64,000 bases of DNA from NCBI RefSeq assembly GCF_002201515.1, contig NZ_CP021421.1, positions 2,790,001-2,854,000 of the forward strand, written 5' to 3'. The stretch is from Muribaculum intestinale. Its GTDB lineage: Bacteria > Bacteroidota > Bacteroidia > Bacteroidales > Muribaculaceae. The notes beneath the pieces were generated by a model that worked only from the letters and a program-made list of their open reading frames with translations, was not told the origin of the DNA and did no database searches. The position numbers were made by a program, and so were the translations under genes. Below are positions 35,800 to 45,800 of this stretch, piece by piece; the first letter of the stretch is position 1; each line of letters starts with the position of its first letter.

Positions 35800-35940
35800 A
35801 TGACGAAGCCGAAAATCAGGCAGGAGCGAATGAAAAACACGGATTCTGATATACATCAACCAAAATCCACTTCCTTATATTATATCGGATGTTCACAAGA
35901 ACATAGCAAGAACATAGCAAGGTGTCTTTTCAGTTACTGA
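35800..35940 (+). CDS. possible small protein in mob leader
   Basis: A 46-codon frame starts at an ATG 10-15 bp after the predicted transcript start. It encodes a basic, hydrophilic peptide (MTKPKIRQERMKNTDSD at the start) with no recognised domain and contains a short DNA direct repeat (AAGAACATAGC twice). It may be a leader peptide, or no gene at all. Confidence 0.3.
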   Translation: MTKPKIRQERMKNTDSDIHQPKSTSLYYIGCSQEHSKNIARCLFSY

Positions 35941-35987
35941 AAAGGTTTTGGGTTACCGGGTATCCACAAAACGACCTTGCAATGTTG

Positions 35988-36014
35988 GGTAAATGCTCCG
36001 AAGTCGCATTTACC
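35988..36014 (+). other. oriT candidate (inverted repeat upstream of mobA)
   Basis: A perfect 9-bp inverted repeat GGTAAATGC - TCCGAAGTC - GCATTTACC lies 61 bp upstream of the mobA start and just upstream of the relaxase operon, where oriT is expected in Bacteroides mobilisable and conjugative elements. The nick site cannot be placed from sequence alone. Confidence 0.55.
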
Positions 36015-36074
36015 TTGAATAGACCTGCCGTTGGCTACAAAAACGCCATGCGTCACTTTCAATCCCGTTCTGTT

Positions 36075-36500
36075 ATGGCAGAAAATTTCAACAAAGGAGG
36101 GCGTCCAACGGTCGCCAACCGTTGCCACAACTGCGTAATGCTACGCTTCGATGACCTCGAATTTGACAAACTTATCCGTATGATGGAGCTTGCCGGAGAG
36201 AGCGTCAAGGCTACTTTCATCAAGGGGCTGGTCTTTGGAAAGACTTTCAAGGTGCATAAAATCGACAAGACAATGCTCGATTATCTCACCAAACTTTCAG
36301 CTCTGTTTGCCGAATACCGTAACATCGGCGTCAACTACAACATCGTGGTGAGGGAACTCAAAGCAGGATTCTCCGAGAAAAAGGCAATGACGTTGCTCTA
36401 CCGTCTTGAAAAGGAAACGAAGGAACTGGCGGCTGTCACCGCCAAAGTACTTGCACTTACTGAGGATATGCGCAACCAATGGTCGCAAAAATCTCAGTAG
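36075..36500 (+). CDS. mobA: MobA, relaxosome accessory protein (MobC/RHH-like)
   Basis: I place the start at 36075 (MAENFNKGGRPT), giving 141 residues. The longer frame to 35922 would cover the oriT candidate. The N-terminus is a basic RHH-like region (GGRPTVANRCHNCVMLRFDDLE), and the C-terminus has the MobC-type YRNIGVNYNIVVRELKAGF. It binds oriT and helps the relaxase. It overlaps the relaxase start by 22 bp. Confidence 0.85.
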   Translation: MAENFNKGGRPTVANRCHNCVMLRFDDLEFDKLIRMMELAGESVKATFIKGLVFGKTFKVHKIDKTMLDYLTKLSALFAEYRNIGVNYNIVVRELKAGFSEKKAMTLLYRLEKETKELAAVTAKVLALTEDMRNQWSQKSQ

Positions 36501-36539
36501 GCAGCAGTCTGTATGGCGCACTCTCATACAACGGCGAGA
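36479..36539 (+). CDS. mobB: relaxase mobB, exon 1 (20 codons plus one base)
   Basis: ATG at 36479 opens MVAKISVGSSLYGALSYNGE, the standard start of Bacteroidetes relaxases. The frame then hits a stop after seven more codons (TAA, ASVMVA*) because a group II intron begins at 36540 (GTGCG). Joining 36539 to 39095 restores the frame (YNGE-K-INKEEGRVLST), giving 426 residues in total. Confidence 0.9.
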
Positions 36540-37173
36540 GTGCGTCCGTAATGGTCGCATAACAAATACCTCTTTGGCAAGAGGTTAGATAAGTGTTCCA
36601 AATAACATATTGGGGTAAAATCACCCCAACAAACAGTTGTTAACAACCAAATAACAAAGTTTAACTATGTTATATTATCTATTCCCATCCGACTTACCCT
36701 GCGGAGAAATCCTTAGGGGGAACATAGCACTTCGGAGAAGCGGCAAGTCAACTAACTACCATGTTGCGACTGAGCTGCAAGGGAAAAAGACTGACATAAG
36801 GATGAAGCCTGAATGGTTGAACGATAATCTATCGGTATCAGTTGTGACGGTGGCGGAAGGTAGCTATTTACGCCATCCCGTGGCACCGTGTCTATCTTCT
36901 CGCGTTGACACGGCTGGAACTTACCACGGCGAGACCGCAATAAGCGGAGAAAAAGGTGAAAGTCGCATCCGACAGTCAGTCGTGCCAATAGTTGTGATGC
37001 GTGCTAAACGGAGATTGCCTAAATCGGAATGCCGCAAGGCTATGGACTTCGGTTCTGAATATCCGACATGGCAACGGAGCGTCCATAGTAGTCCGAGCAG
37101 GGTAACGCCCTGTACATGGCAAAGGGACGCAGTTGGTATCTTCAATGTAATCAACGGATAACGTGAGAGACGT

Positions 37174-38982
37174 ATGAGAAATCCAGAGATAATATTGAAC
37201 ACTCTATGCTCACACAGTAGCGATGCTGACTACAAGTATGAGCGGCTTTACCGATTGTTCTTCAACGAAGAACTGTTTATGGTAGCGTATGAGCGCATAA
37301 AATCCAAGCCTGGCAACATGACACCCGGCTCGGACGGAAAGACCATAGATGGAATGTCGCTGGAGAGAATCAACGCTCTTATCTCTTCGCTAAAAGATGA
37401 GAGTTACATTCCTAACCCTGCAAAGAGGGTCTATATTCCTAAGAAAAACGGAAAACTCCGACCTCTCGGCATACCTACAATCGAAGATAAACTGGTGCAA
37501 GAGGTGGCAAGGATGATTTTGGAAGCTATCTATGAGGGATACTTTGAGGATACCTCACATGGCTTCAGACCATCCCGAAGCTGCCACACCGCACTGAACA
37601 GTCTTCAGAAACGGTTCACGGGTAGCAGGTGGTTTATCGAAGGGGACATAAAAGGCTTCTTCGACAACATTGACCACTCTGTACTTGTGGACATACTCCG
37701 TAAGCGTATTGCCGACGAGCGGTTTATCCGTCTGATATGGAAATTTCTCCGTGCAGGTTATCTTGAGATTTGGCACTATCACAACACCTATTCGGGAGCA
37801 CCGCAAGGTGGTATTGTGAGCCCTATTCTCGCCAATATTTACCTCGACCAATTCGATAAATACATGGCAGAATACGCTGAAAATTTCAAGAAAGGGAATA
37901 AACGTAAGGTAAATCCCGAATACGACAGTCTTAACAAGAAACTCGCGAAAGTGCGCAAGAAATGGAAATCCGAAACAGATGAGACGGTGAAAGCCTGCTT
38001 GTTTGAACGGATTAAGGAATTGCAGGCAAAATGTCTTTCAGTACCCGCAGGGCTACAGATGGATGCGAACTATCGCAGACTTCAATATGTCAGATATGCG
38101 GATGACTTCTTGATTGGGGTCATCGGGTCGAAAGCCGACAGCGAAAGTATAAAGGCAGACATCACACAATATATGAGTGAAAAACTGCTCCTTGAACTAT
38201 CCGCTGAAAAGACCTTGATAACCCATGCGTCAGAGAACGCAAAATTTCTTGGCTTTGACATCACCGTCCAAACATTGGATGATACAAAAAGAAACAAGCG
38301 AGGTGTCATCCAACGTATGTTTGTAGGTGTAGTCAAAGTAAATCTATCGTCCGAAACTGTCAGAAAGAAACTGATTGAACTCGGAGCGGTAAAATTTACC
38401 CAAGAAAAAGGCAAAGAAGTTTGGAAACCGAAAGCAAGAACCCCGATGATAGGAATGAAACCACATGAAATGGTCGCTCAATATGACCTTGAAATCAGAG
38501 GTTTCTACAACTATTACGGTTTTGCCAACAACTCCTCCGAAGCCTGCGCAGGTTTTGGCTACATAATGTCGTATAGCCTTTACAAGACACTTGCTCAGAA
38601 ACTTAACAGTACTGTGCAGGGCATCCTTGCCAAATATAAAAAAGACAAGGTGTTCACAGTGTCTTATAAAGACGAGAAAGGGAAAGACCGAACTCGTACA
38701 CTATACAACGGAGGTTTCAAAAGACGAAAACCGTCAGAATTCGATTTCTGTGACCGTCTCCCATGCACAATGTATCTTCCAAAAGCCACCCTTGCGGATA
38801 GGCTAAGGTCTTGCATATGTGAAGTCTGTGGGACCAAGGGACCTCTCATTATGCACCATGTTCGCACATTAAAGACAGTTAATGGCGATACCCCTTGGGG
38901 GCGACAGATGCTGTATCGGCACCGTAAAACGGTAGCCGTATGTGCGGAGTGTTATGCCAAAATCAAAGAAAGTGAGCGTTAG
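37174..38982 (+). CDS. ltrA: group II intron reverse transcriptase/maturase with HNH domain
   Basis: A 602-residue protein. The reverse transcriptase blocks include KPGNMTPGSDGKTIDG, HGFRPSRSCHTAL, FIEGDIKGFFDNIDH and the catalytic YADD. The maturase X domain follows (about 400-530, YYGFANNSSEACAG), and an HNH endonuclease ends the protein (CEVCGTKGPLIMHHV...CAECY). All catalytic parts are intact, so it should splice and move the intron. Confidence 0.95.
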   Translation: MRNPEIILNTLCSHSSDADYKYERLYRLFFNEELFMVAYERIKSKPGNMTPGSDGKTIDGMSLERINALISSLKDESYIPNPAKRVYIPKKNGKLRPLGIPTIEDKLVQEVARMILEAIYEGYFEDTSHGFRPSRSCHTALNSLQKRFTGSRWFIEGDIKGFFDNIDHSVLVDILRKRIADERFIRLIWKFLRAGYLEIWHYHNTYSGAPQGGIVSPILANIYLDQFDKYMAEYAENFKKGNKRKVNPEYDSLNKKLAKVRKKWKSETDETVKACLFERIKELQAKCLSVPAGLQMDANYRRLQYVRYADDFLIGVIGSKADSESIKADITQYMSEKLLLELSAEKTLITHASENAKFLGFDITVQTLDDTKRNKRGVIQRMFVGVVKVNLSSETVRKKLIELGAVKFTQEKGKEVWKPKARTPMIGMKPHEMVAQYDLEIRGFYNYYGFANNSSEACAGFGYIMSYSLYKTLAQKLNSTVQGILAKYKKDKVFTVSYKDEKGKDRTRTLYNGGFKRRKPSEFDFCDRLPCTMYLPKATLADRLRSCICEVCGTKGPLIMHHVRTLKTVNGDTPWGRQMLYRHRKTVAVCAECYAKIKESER

Positions 38983-38998
38983 AGTATATACCAATGGA

Positions 38999-39032
38999 GA
39001 GCCGGATACGCTGAAAGGTGTAAGTCCGGTTC
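38999..39032 (+). ncRNA. group II intron domain V
   Basis: A 34-nt hairpin of canonical length: an outer stem GAGCCGGA/TCCGGTTC containing the AGC catalytic triad, a 2-nt bulge, an inner stem and a GAAA tetraloop. Domain VI follows to the 3' end of the intron at 39094. Confidence 0.9.
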
Positions 39033-39094
39033 GGGGGCAGACTCGGGGAAACCTACCGCAGAAATGCGGCAAGGCGCCCCGGTGTCGAGCCTAC

Positions 39095-40314
39095 AAATCA
39101 ACAAGGAGGAGGGTCGCGTACTCTCTACTAACAAGATTTATGTGCCACCTGACGGAAAAATCGGCATTTCGGAAATGGTGGAGGATTTCAAAAATTATAT
39201 GCCGAAGGCCGGACGCACAAAGAAACCGGTTCTCCATATCTCCCTCAATCCGCATCCTGATGATGTTCTGTCTGATTCTGACCTCGCTAACATTGCCCGC
39301 GAGTATCTCAACAAACTCGGATTCGGTGAGCAGCCCTACATAATTTATAAGCACACTGATATTGAACGACACCATATCCATATCGTGACGGTCAATGTAG
39401 ATGAACAGGGAAAGCGACTCAACATGGATTTTATCCATCGGCGAAGTAAAAAGGCAACTACCGAAATTGAGGAGAAATATAATCTCCGTAAGGCAGAGCG
39501 TCAGCGTTTGAATCCGGATACTCCATTAAAGAAAGTTGACTGTAATGCCGGTGATGTAAAGCGTCAGGTTGCCAACACCGTCAAGCTCATAATGAGCCGT
39601 TACTCATTTCAGACAATGGGAGAATACAACGCTGTGTTGTCGCTCTATGGTTTGACCTCAGAAGAAACCAACGGCAGAGTTAATGGCAGGGAGTATCATG
39701 GGTTAGTTTATTCCGTGCTGGATGAAAACGGAAGAAAGATTGGCAACCCGTTCAAGGCTTCACGCCTCGGTAAGTTCTCAAGCCTTAATGCAGTCCACGA
39801 AAAAATCAACCGTTCCGAACAGAATATAACTCATGAGGCAGTTGCAAAGACAAGAAGGCGAGTTGCTCAGTCCCTGAATGAATCTCACAGTAAGGAAGAA
39901 TTTATTGCTACACTGAAAGAGCGCAACATCGACCTTGTATTGAGATATACCGATGAGGGTCGAATCTATGGCGCAACATTCATAGACCATGATACGCATA
40001 CCGTACTGAATGGCTCTCGCCTTGGCAGGGAATTTGCCGCCAATGCTCTTAATGAACGATTCTCCGGAGATAATGAGGTTAGCCGGACTCCTGATATTGT
40101 TGAACCGACAAATCCGGATAATGAAACAAATCAAGAGCAGCAGACATCAACCAACTCGGCTCCTACTCAACAGCCTCAGGATAGCGGTAACGACTATGAT
40201 TACTCACTCCCCGGTCTTGATCTGTTTCAGCTCAGTCCGACAGTTGACGCTGATGAGGAGGATTTCAAACGCCGCATGAAGCGGAAGAAGCGCGGTCAAC
40301 GACCGAAATTCTAA
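39095..40314 (+). CDS. mobB: relaxase mobB, exon 2
   Basis: After splicing, the first codon is completed to Lys and the protein continues INKEEGRVLSTNKI. The metal-binding motif is HTDIERHHIHIV (HxH), and LHISLNPHPDD is the usual N-terminal block of Bacteroidetes relaxases. The C-terminus (from about residue 370) is Gln/Thr/Pro-rich. It nicks oriT and pilots the strand. An unspliced frame can start at 39064 inside the intron and would lack the first 20 native residues, so full function should need splicing. Confidence 0.92.
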
Positions 40315-40329
40315 ATATTGTATATAAAA

Positions 40330-42330
40330 ATGTCTCAGCAAGAGGACGACCTGCGGGCATTGGCTAAAATCATGGATTTAATCCGTGGCCTTAGCATCCT
40401 CGTTGTGGTCACACAAATTTATTGGTACTGCCATAACCTTATCGGTGATTGGGTATTCCATGCCCAGACTATGAAAATTCTGAACGGTCTGAATGAAGCA
40501 GGAGGTCTTTACAACAATCTATGGAACGCCAAATGGTGGGCCCTTCTATTGTTGGCTCTCTCTTGTTTCGGAACAAAAGGTGTCAAGGATGAGAAAATCA
40601 AGTGGCGGCAGATTTGGATAATCATTGGCATTGGTGGTGTCCTGTTTCTTCTAAACTGGTGGATGATGAGTTTAGGTTGGCAAATTACTTACATCGTGAC
40701 CACAGTTGCCGGATATGTTTGCCTCCTTTTGGGAGGAATATGGATGAGCCGAATGTTGAAAAATAACATGATGGACGACCGTTTCAACGATGAGAATGAA
40801 TCATTTCAGCAGGAAACACGCCTGCTTACGAATGACTATTCCATAAACCTTCCCACAAAATTCTACTACAAAAAACGGTGGAACGAGGGGTGGATAAACA
40901 TTGTCAATCCTTTCAGAGCGACAATCGTACTCGGCACTCCCGGTTCCGGTAAGTCATACGCCGTTGTCAATAACTTCATAAAACAGATGATTGAGAAAGG
41001 GTACTCGCTTTATGTCTATGATTTCAAGAGTCCCGACCTCAGTACCATCGCTTTCAACCACCTGTTGAACCACCTTGACAAGTACGGAGATGTTGAGCCA
41101 AAATTCTACATGATAAACTTTGATGATCCGGAGCGCAGCCACCGTTGCAATCCAATTCATCCCGATTTCATGTCGGATATTGCCGATGCCTATGAGAGCG
41201 CATATACCATAATGCTCAACCTTAATAAGTCGTGGGTGCAAAAACAGGGAGACTTTTTTGTCGAATCTCCGATTGTATTGTTCGCGGCTATCATCTGGTT
41301 TTTGCGAATCTACAAAGGTGGACAATATTGCACGTTCCCTCATGCTATTGAGTTTTTGTGCCGCAGATATGAGGATATTTTTCCGATTCTAACCAGCTAT
41401 CCGGACTTGGAAAACTATCTGTCACCATTCATGGATGCTTGGCTCGGAGGAGCAGCGGAGCAGCTTGCAGGTCAGATTGCCTCGGCAAAAATACCTCTCT
41501 CTCGTATGATTTCGCCACAGCTCTATTGGGTAATGACGGGCAATGACTTCACTCTTGACATCAACAACCCGAAAGAGCCGAAGATTCTATGCGTCGGCAA
41601 CAATCCTGACCGTCAGAATATCTATGGCGCGGCTCTCGGACTTTACAATTCGAGAATCGTGAAACTAATCAATAAGAAAGGAATGTTGAAGTCCGGTGTC
41701 ATAATAGATGAGCTTCCCACGATATACTTCAAGGGCTTGGATAATCTAATTGCCACTGCACGAAGCAATAAGGTTGCCGTGTGCCTCGGTTTTCAGGATT
41801 TCTCACAGTTGGAACGTGATTATGGGAAGCCGGAGGCGGCGGTCGTGATGAATACCGTCGGCAATATCTTCTCCGGGCAAGTAGTAGGCTCGACCGCCAA
41901 AACATTGTCGGAACGGTTTGGAAAGGTGTTGCAGAAGCGGCAGTCAATATCAATCAATCGTCAGGATGTAAGCCACTCATTCAACACGCAGATGGATTCG
42001 CTTATTCCACCGAGCAAGATTTCCACATTGACACAGGGAATATTTGTCGGAGCGGTTTCCGACAACATCGACCAACGCATTGACCAGAAGATTTTTCACG
42101 CAGAGATTGTCGTGGACAGTAAAAAAGTCGATGCCGAAATGAAAAAATATGTGCCGATTCCAATCCTGACCGATTTCAAAGATGCCTCGGAGGATAAGCA
42201 CAAGATGAAAGCCGACATTCAGGCGAACTACGACCAAATCAAGCAGGACGTGCGGGATATAGTTGACAATGAGATTGCCCGCATAGATGCTGACCCTAAA
42301 TTGCGACACCTTCTCCAACAGAAGGGTTGA
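40330..42330 (+). CDS. mobC: MobC/TraD-like type IV coupling protein
   Basis: I take the ATG at 40330 (MSQQEDDLRAL); a TTG-started frame reaches 40318. The 666-residue protein has membrane helices in the first 140 residues, a Walker A (GTPGSGKSYAVV, about residue 200) and a Walker B (GVIIDELPTIYF, about 460). It is a VirD4-type ATPase that brings the relaxase-DNA complex to the channel. It lies 15 bp after mobB. Confidence 0.93.
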   Translation: MSQQEDDLRALAKIMDLIRGLSILVVVTQIYWYCHNLIGDWVFHAQTMKILNGLNEAGGLYNNLWNAKWWALLLLALSCFGTKGVKDEKIKWRQIWIIIGIGGVLFLLNWWMMSLGWQITYIVTTVAGYVCLLLGGIWMSRMLKNNMMDDRFNDENESFQQETRLLTNDYSINLPTKFYYKKRWNEGWINIVNPFRATIVLGTPGSGKSYAVVNNFIKQMIEKGYSLYVYDFKSPDLSTIAFNHLLNHLDKYGDVEPKFYMINFDDPERSHRCNPIHPDFMSDIADAYESAYTIMLNLNKSWVQKQGDFFVESPIVLFAAIIWFLRIYKGGQYCTFPHAIEFLCRRYEDIFPILTSYPDLENYLSPFMDAWLGGAAEQLAGQIASAKIPLSRMISPQLYWVMTGNDFTLDINNPKEPKILCVGNNPDRQNIYGAALGLYNSRIVKLINKKGMLKSGVIIDELPTIYFKGLDNLIATARSNKVAVCLGFQDFSQLERDYGKPEAAVVMNTVGNIFSGQVVGSTAKTLSERFGKVLQKRQSISINRQDVSHSFNTQMDSLIPPSKISTLTQGIFVGAVSDNIDQRIDQKIFHAEIVVDSKKVDAEMKKYVPIPILTDFKDASEDKHKMKADIQANYDQIKQDVRDIVDNEIARIDADPKLRHLLQQKG

Positions 42331-42352
42331 AAACATCAATCGAAGTTTATTG

Positions 42353-42808
42353 ATGACAAATAACCATTTTGACAGCCGGGGATATGACCTCGACTACTAC
42401 AACCTTTTTCTCCGCCGGTACCTTTCAGAGCATAGATTTCCGGAAGCAGAGGATGATCTGTTTATTGCCACACGCACGGAACACGCATACGATGTTTTCG
42501 TTGAATCCCGCCTTGCCGGTGACGAGTGGTATATTTCCAATGAAAAAGCAATGGCGGCACTTTATGCCGGATTTGAAATGTCACCTTACGATTTCATCAG
42601 CGGCCTGTTGCTTGATGAGTTTCAAGACAACATCTCACTTGAAGATGAATCCATTGAGTTCTGGACTTTCACGTTCATTGATGAGTTGAAAGAGGAGTTC
42701 AAAGGAATTACTCTTGGCGAAGAGTTCTTCAACACTACCGAAGGAGAAGTATTCCGACTGACGGTTATTGGCCGTATTACCTTATTCTTTGAGGAGTATG
42801 GCTTATAA
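42353..42808 (+). CDS. DUF1896-like small protein
   Basis: I place the start at 42353 ([12 protein letters not shown]), giving 151 residues. The pattern [43 protein letters not shown] and [14 protein letters not shown] fits DUF1896 proteins, which sit just upstream of the large methylase/helicase gene in many Bacteroidales conjugative elements. Function is unknown. Its end overlaps the next gene by 11 bp. Confidence 0.75.
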   Translation: MTNNHFDSRGYDLDYYNLFLRRYLSEHRFPEAEDDLFIATRTEHAYDVFVESRLAGDEWYISNEKAMAALYAGFEMSPYDFISGLLLDEFQDNISLEDESIEFWTFTFIDELKEEFKGITLGEEFFNTTEGEVFRLTVIGRITLFFEEYGL

Positions 42809-45800
42809 CAGGTTGCAAACAATGCGCAACAACATTGAGGCTATTCGCGTCGCGTTTCGTCTCGGTGTCGAGAAGCGACCGCCCACCGCCGCTGAGCGCG
42901 AGGCGCTGGGCAGATATGCCGGATTCGGTGGGTTGAAGTGCATACTCAACGATGCTAATGAACTTGCCGATGCAGCCAAATGGAGCAAATCTGACATTGA
43001 ATTGTTTGCGCCAACCGTTGAACTTCGCCGCCTTATCCACGACTATTCCAAGAATGACAAGGAGTTTGCCGCCTATATGGACTCGCTGAAAGCGTCTGTT
43101 CTGACGGCATTCTATACACCTTCGCCGGTGATTGATGCTTTGGCTGATACAATGAAGGAGCGTGGTGTAAAAGTTGGCAGTTTTCTTGAACCGTCTGCCG
43201 GACAAGGCGCTTTCGTTGATTCATTTCTGCAACACTACCCCGGAGCAGAGACTCTGGCATTTGAAAAGGATTTGCTGACAGGCAAAATATTATCGGCTCT
43301 GCATCCCTCAATCTCAGCCGAAATAAAGGGATTTGAGAAGATTGATCCTGATTTTGAGGGATATTTCGATGTGGCAGCCTCCAATATTCCTTTTGGGGAC
43401 TTTGCGGTTGCCGACCCTCGATATGCGACAAGCAAAGAGATTGCCTACCGTCAGTCAACTAAGGCTATTCACAATTACTTCTTTTTGAAGTCGCTCGACT
43501 CCGTACATGAGGGTGGAATTGTCGCTTTCATAGCCTCGCAAGGGGTGATGAATGCCGCCAGCCCCTTTGTGCGCATGGAGATGATGCGTCGTGCTGACCT
43601 TGTGGGAGCTTTCCGTCTGCCGAACAATACCTTTTCAGACAATGCCGGAACTGATGCCGGGTCTGATTTGATTATTCTTCAGAAGCATACCAACAAGAAG
43701 GCGTTGTCGGCTGATGAGGAATTTTTTATCCAGTCGATTGTTGACCGTGAGACAAAAGCTCCCAACAACAAATATTTTGCGGCATTCCCTCAGAACGTTA
43801 TCTGCACTGAGGCAAAGGTCGGCACTGACCAGTTCGGCAAACCGGCTATCATCTACAAGCATGAGGGCGGGGTTGATGGTATCGCCAGCGATATGCGAAC
43901 GGCACTCGATGAGTCGCTGAAACTGCGTCTGAATCTGGACTTCTATAATAATAGGAGTCTTACGCCGCCAACACCTGAACCGCCATCGCCTAAACCTGTA
44001 AAACGAACCTCTGAAAATAAGGTCGAAAAACCGAAGCGTATAGCGGATACTCCGTTGATGCAGCAATATCGGGAGATGAAGAAGAAACACCCTGATGCCA
44101 TTCTTCTTTTCCGTGTCGGTGACTTCTACGAGTGCATGGGTGTGGATGCGGTCAAAGCGTCGGAGGTTTTGGGAATTACCCTTACTCGCCGTATGGATGG
44201 TGACAAGAGTAGCATAGAGTTGGCAGGATTTCCGCACCATGCTCTCGATGTGTATCTGCCCAAACTGGTCAGAGCCGGCAACCGCGTCGCTATATGTGAG
44301 CAGTTGGAAGACCCGAAGATGAAGAAAAAGACGGTGAAGCGCGACACTCCGAAGCCAGAGAATCAGCCGAAACCTGACCCTCCCAAGCCAGAACCGCCAG
44401 AACCTTCTCCTGCACCAAAGGATGATGATCCAACGCCACCTCCAACCCCAATACCATCCGATAAGGAAATAGAAACATCTGGTAGCCCGGATTACAATGA
44501 TAATCCTGACCCTCGTTTGTTCGCCTACAATCTTTTCGGAGAACTGGAGCCTATCGGCAAGCCACAACGTCAACCAAAACCTGCACAGCCGGAAGAAAAG
44601 CCAAAGCCAACGGTTACGATAACCGACACTCAGGCAAAGAAATTCCGTCCGCTCTCTGAAAAGGAGTTGGAATTTTACGGATCTCTTGATTGGGAAACCA
44701 ATCCTCCCATCAATGGCTTCTACGAGACGATGATGAGCATCGCCCATCGTCAACTCGCAGAAATGGAGGCTGAACGTCAGGCAATGGAAGCGGCCAAGAA
44801 AGAGACAATCACCGAAGACGGCACTATTATCGAAATATCAAAAGGTGATTTTGTCCCGAAGCCAAGAGTAGCTACAGAAGCTCCCAAACCGGCAAAACTT
44901 GATATGTCTCCCCGTCCTTTCTCGGAGGATATTCAGTTCTTCCACCACAACGGTTCTATGGTCGTTGACAAGGGGCAGGTCGGTTTTCTCTCGGAGGTTC
45001 GCAAGAATGGCGCGACTTTCTCGCCGCTGTCACTCAAACCAGAGCAGGAGAAAAGAGCAATGCTATATGTTACCCTCTCTGAAACGTATCAGCAGCTCTA
45101 CAACTTCGAGGCCGAGACGCATGAGGCTTCAACCGAGTTGCGTCAACACCTCAATGACTACTACGATGAGTTCGTGGATAAGTATGGCAACCTTAATGAG
45201 AAACAGAATGTCAAGTTCATTCTCATGGATGCCAACGGTCGCGACGCTCTTGCCCTTGAACGTGGAGAAAATGGTGTATTCGTAAAGGCTGATATTTTCG
45301 ACCATCCGGTCTCATTCTCACAGGATGAAATTACATCGGTTGAGATGCCGCAGGACGCTCTTATGGCTTCGCTCAATAAATACGGCGAGGTCAATATGGA
45401 CTACATGGCAGACCTTCTCGGCATTGACAAGACTGCCGGATCCATTGTCGGTGAATATGAATGGGATTTGCTTGATGCTCTCAAAGGTCACATCTATTAC
45501 AATCCACTTGTGGAGAAGTATGAGATTGCCGACCGCTTCATCGCCGGAAATGTGGTTCAGAAAGCGGAGGACATCAAGGCATGGATTGACCGTGAGGAAA
45601 AACGCATCGAGAATTTCCCCGGTTATGACGGCATAGAACCGTTCATCGAAATTTCCAAAGACTCGTTGAAAGCGTTGGAGGAAGCCATTCCACGAAAGAT
45701 TACTTTCGATGAACTGGACTTCAACTTCGGTGAACGCTGGATACCGACAGGCATTTACTCGGCCTACATGAGTCATCTCTATGGTACTGATGTGAAAATT

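Larger units (their letters stand above)
36540..39094 (+). mobile_element. group II intron interrupting the relaxase gene
   Basis: The 5' end is GTGCG (consensus GUGYG) at 36540, and the 3' end is AC at 39094 (consensus AY). Removal exactly restores the relaxase frame. It contains an intron-encoded maturase (37174-38982) and a canonical domain V (38999-39032). Exon base GCGAGA (IBS1, ending 36539) can pair with TCTCGC at about 36898-36903 (EBS1 candidate), and TACAAC (IBS2) with GTTGTG at 36841 (EBS2 candidate, one wobble). The 2,555-bp length is normal. Confidence 0.93.

Noticed and set aside
36667..37161. 164-codon plus-strand frame inside the intron
   Set aside because: It lies in the structured RNA part of the group II intron upstream of the maturase and shows no protein motif.
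43635..44753. 372-codon minus-strand frame opposite the giant methylase gene
   Set aside because: Arg/Phe-rich mirror frame of the Pro/Lys-rich linker region; no start signal, no recognised domain.
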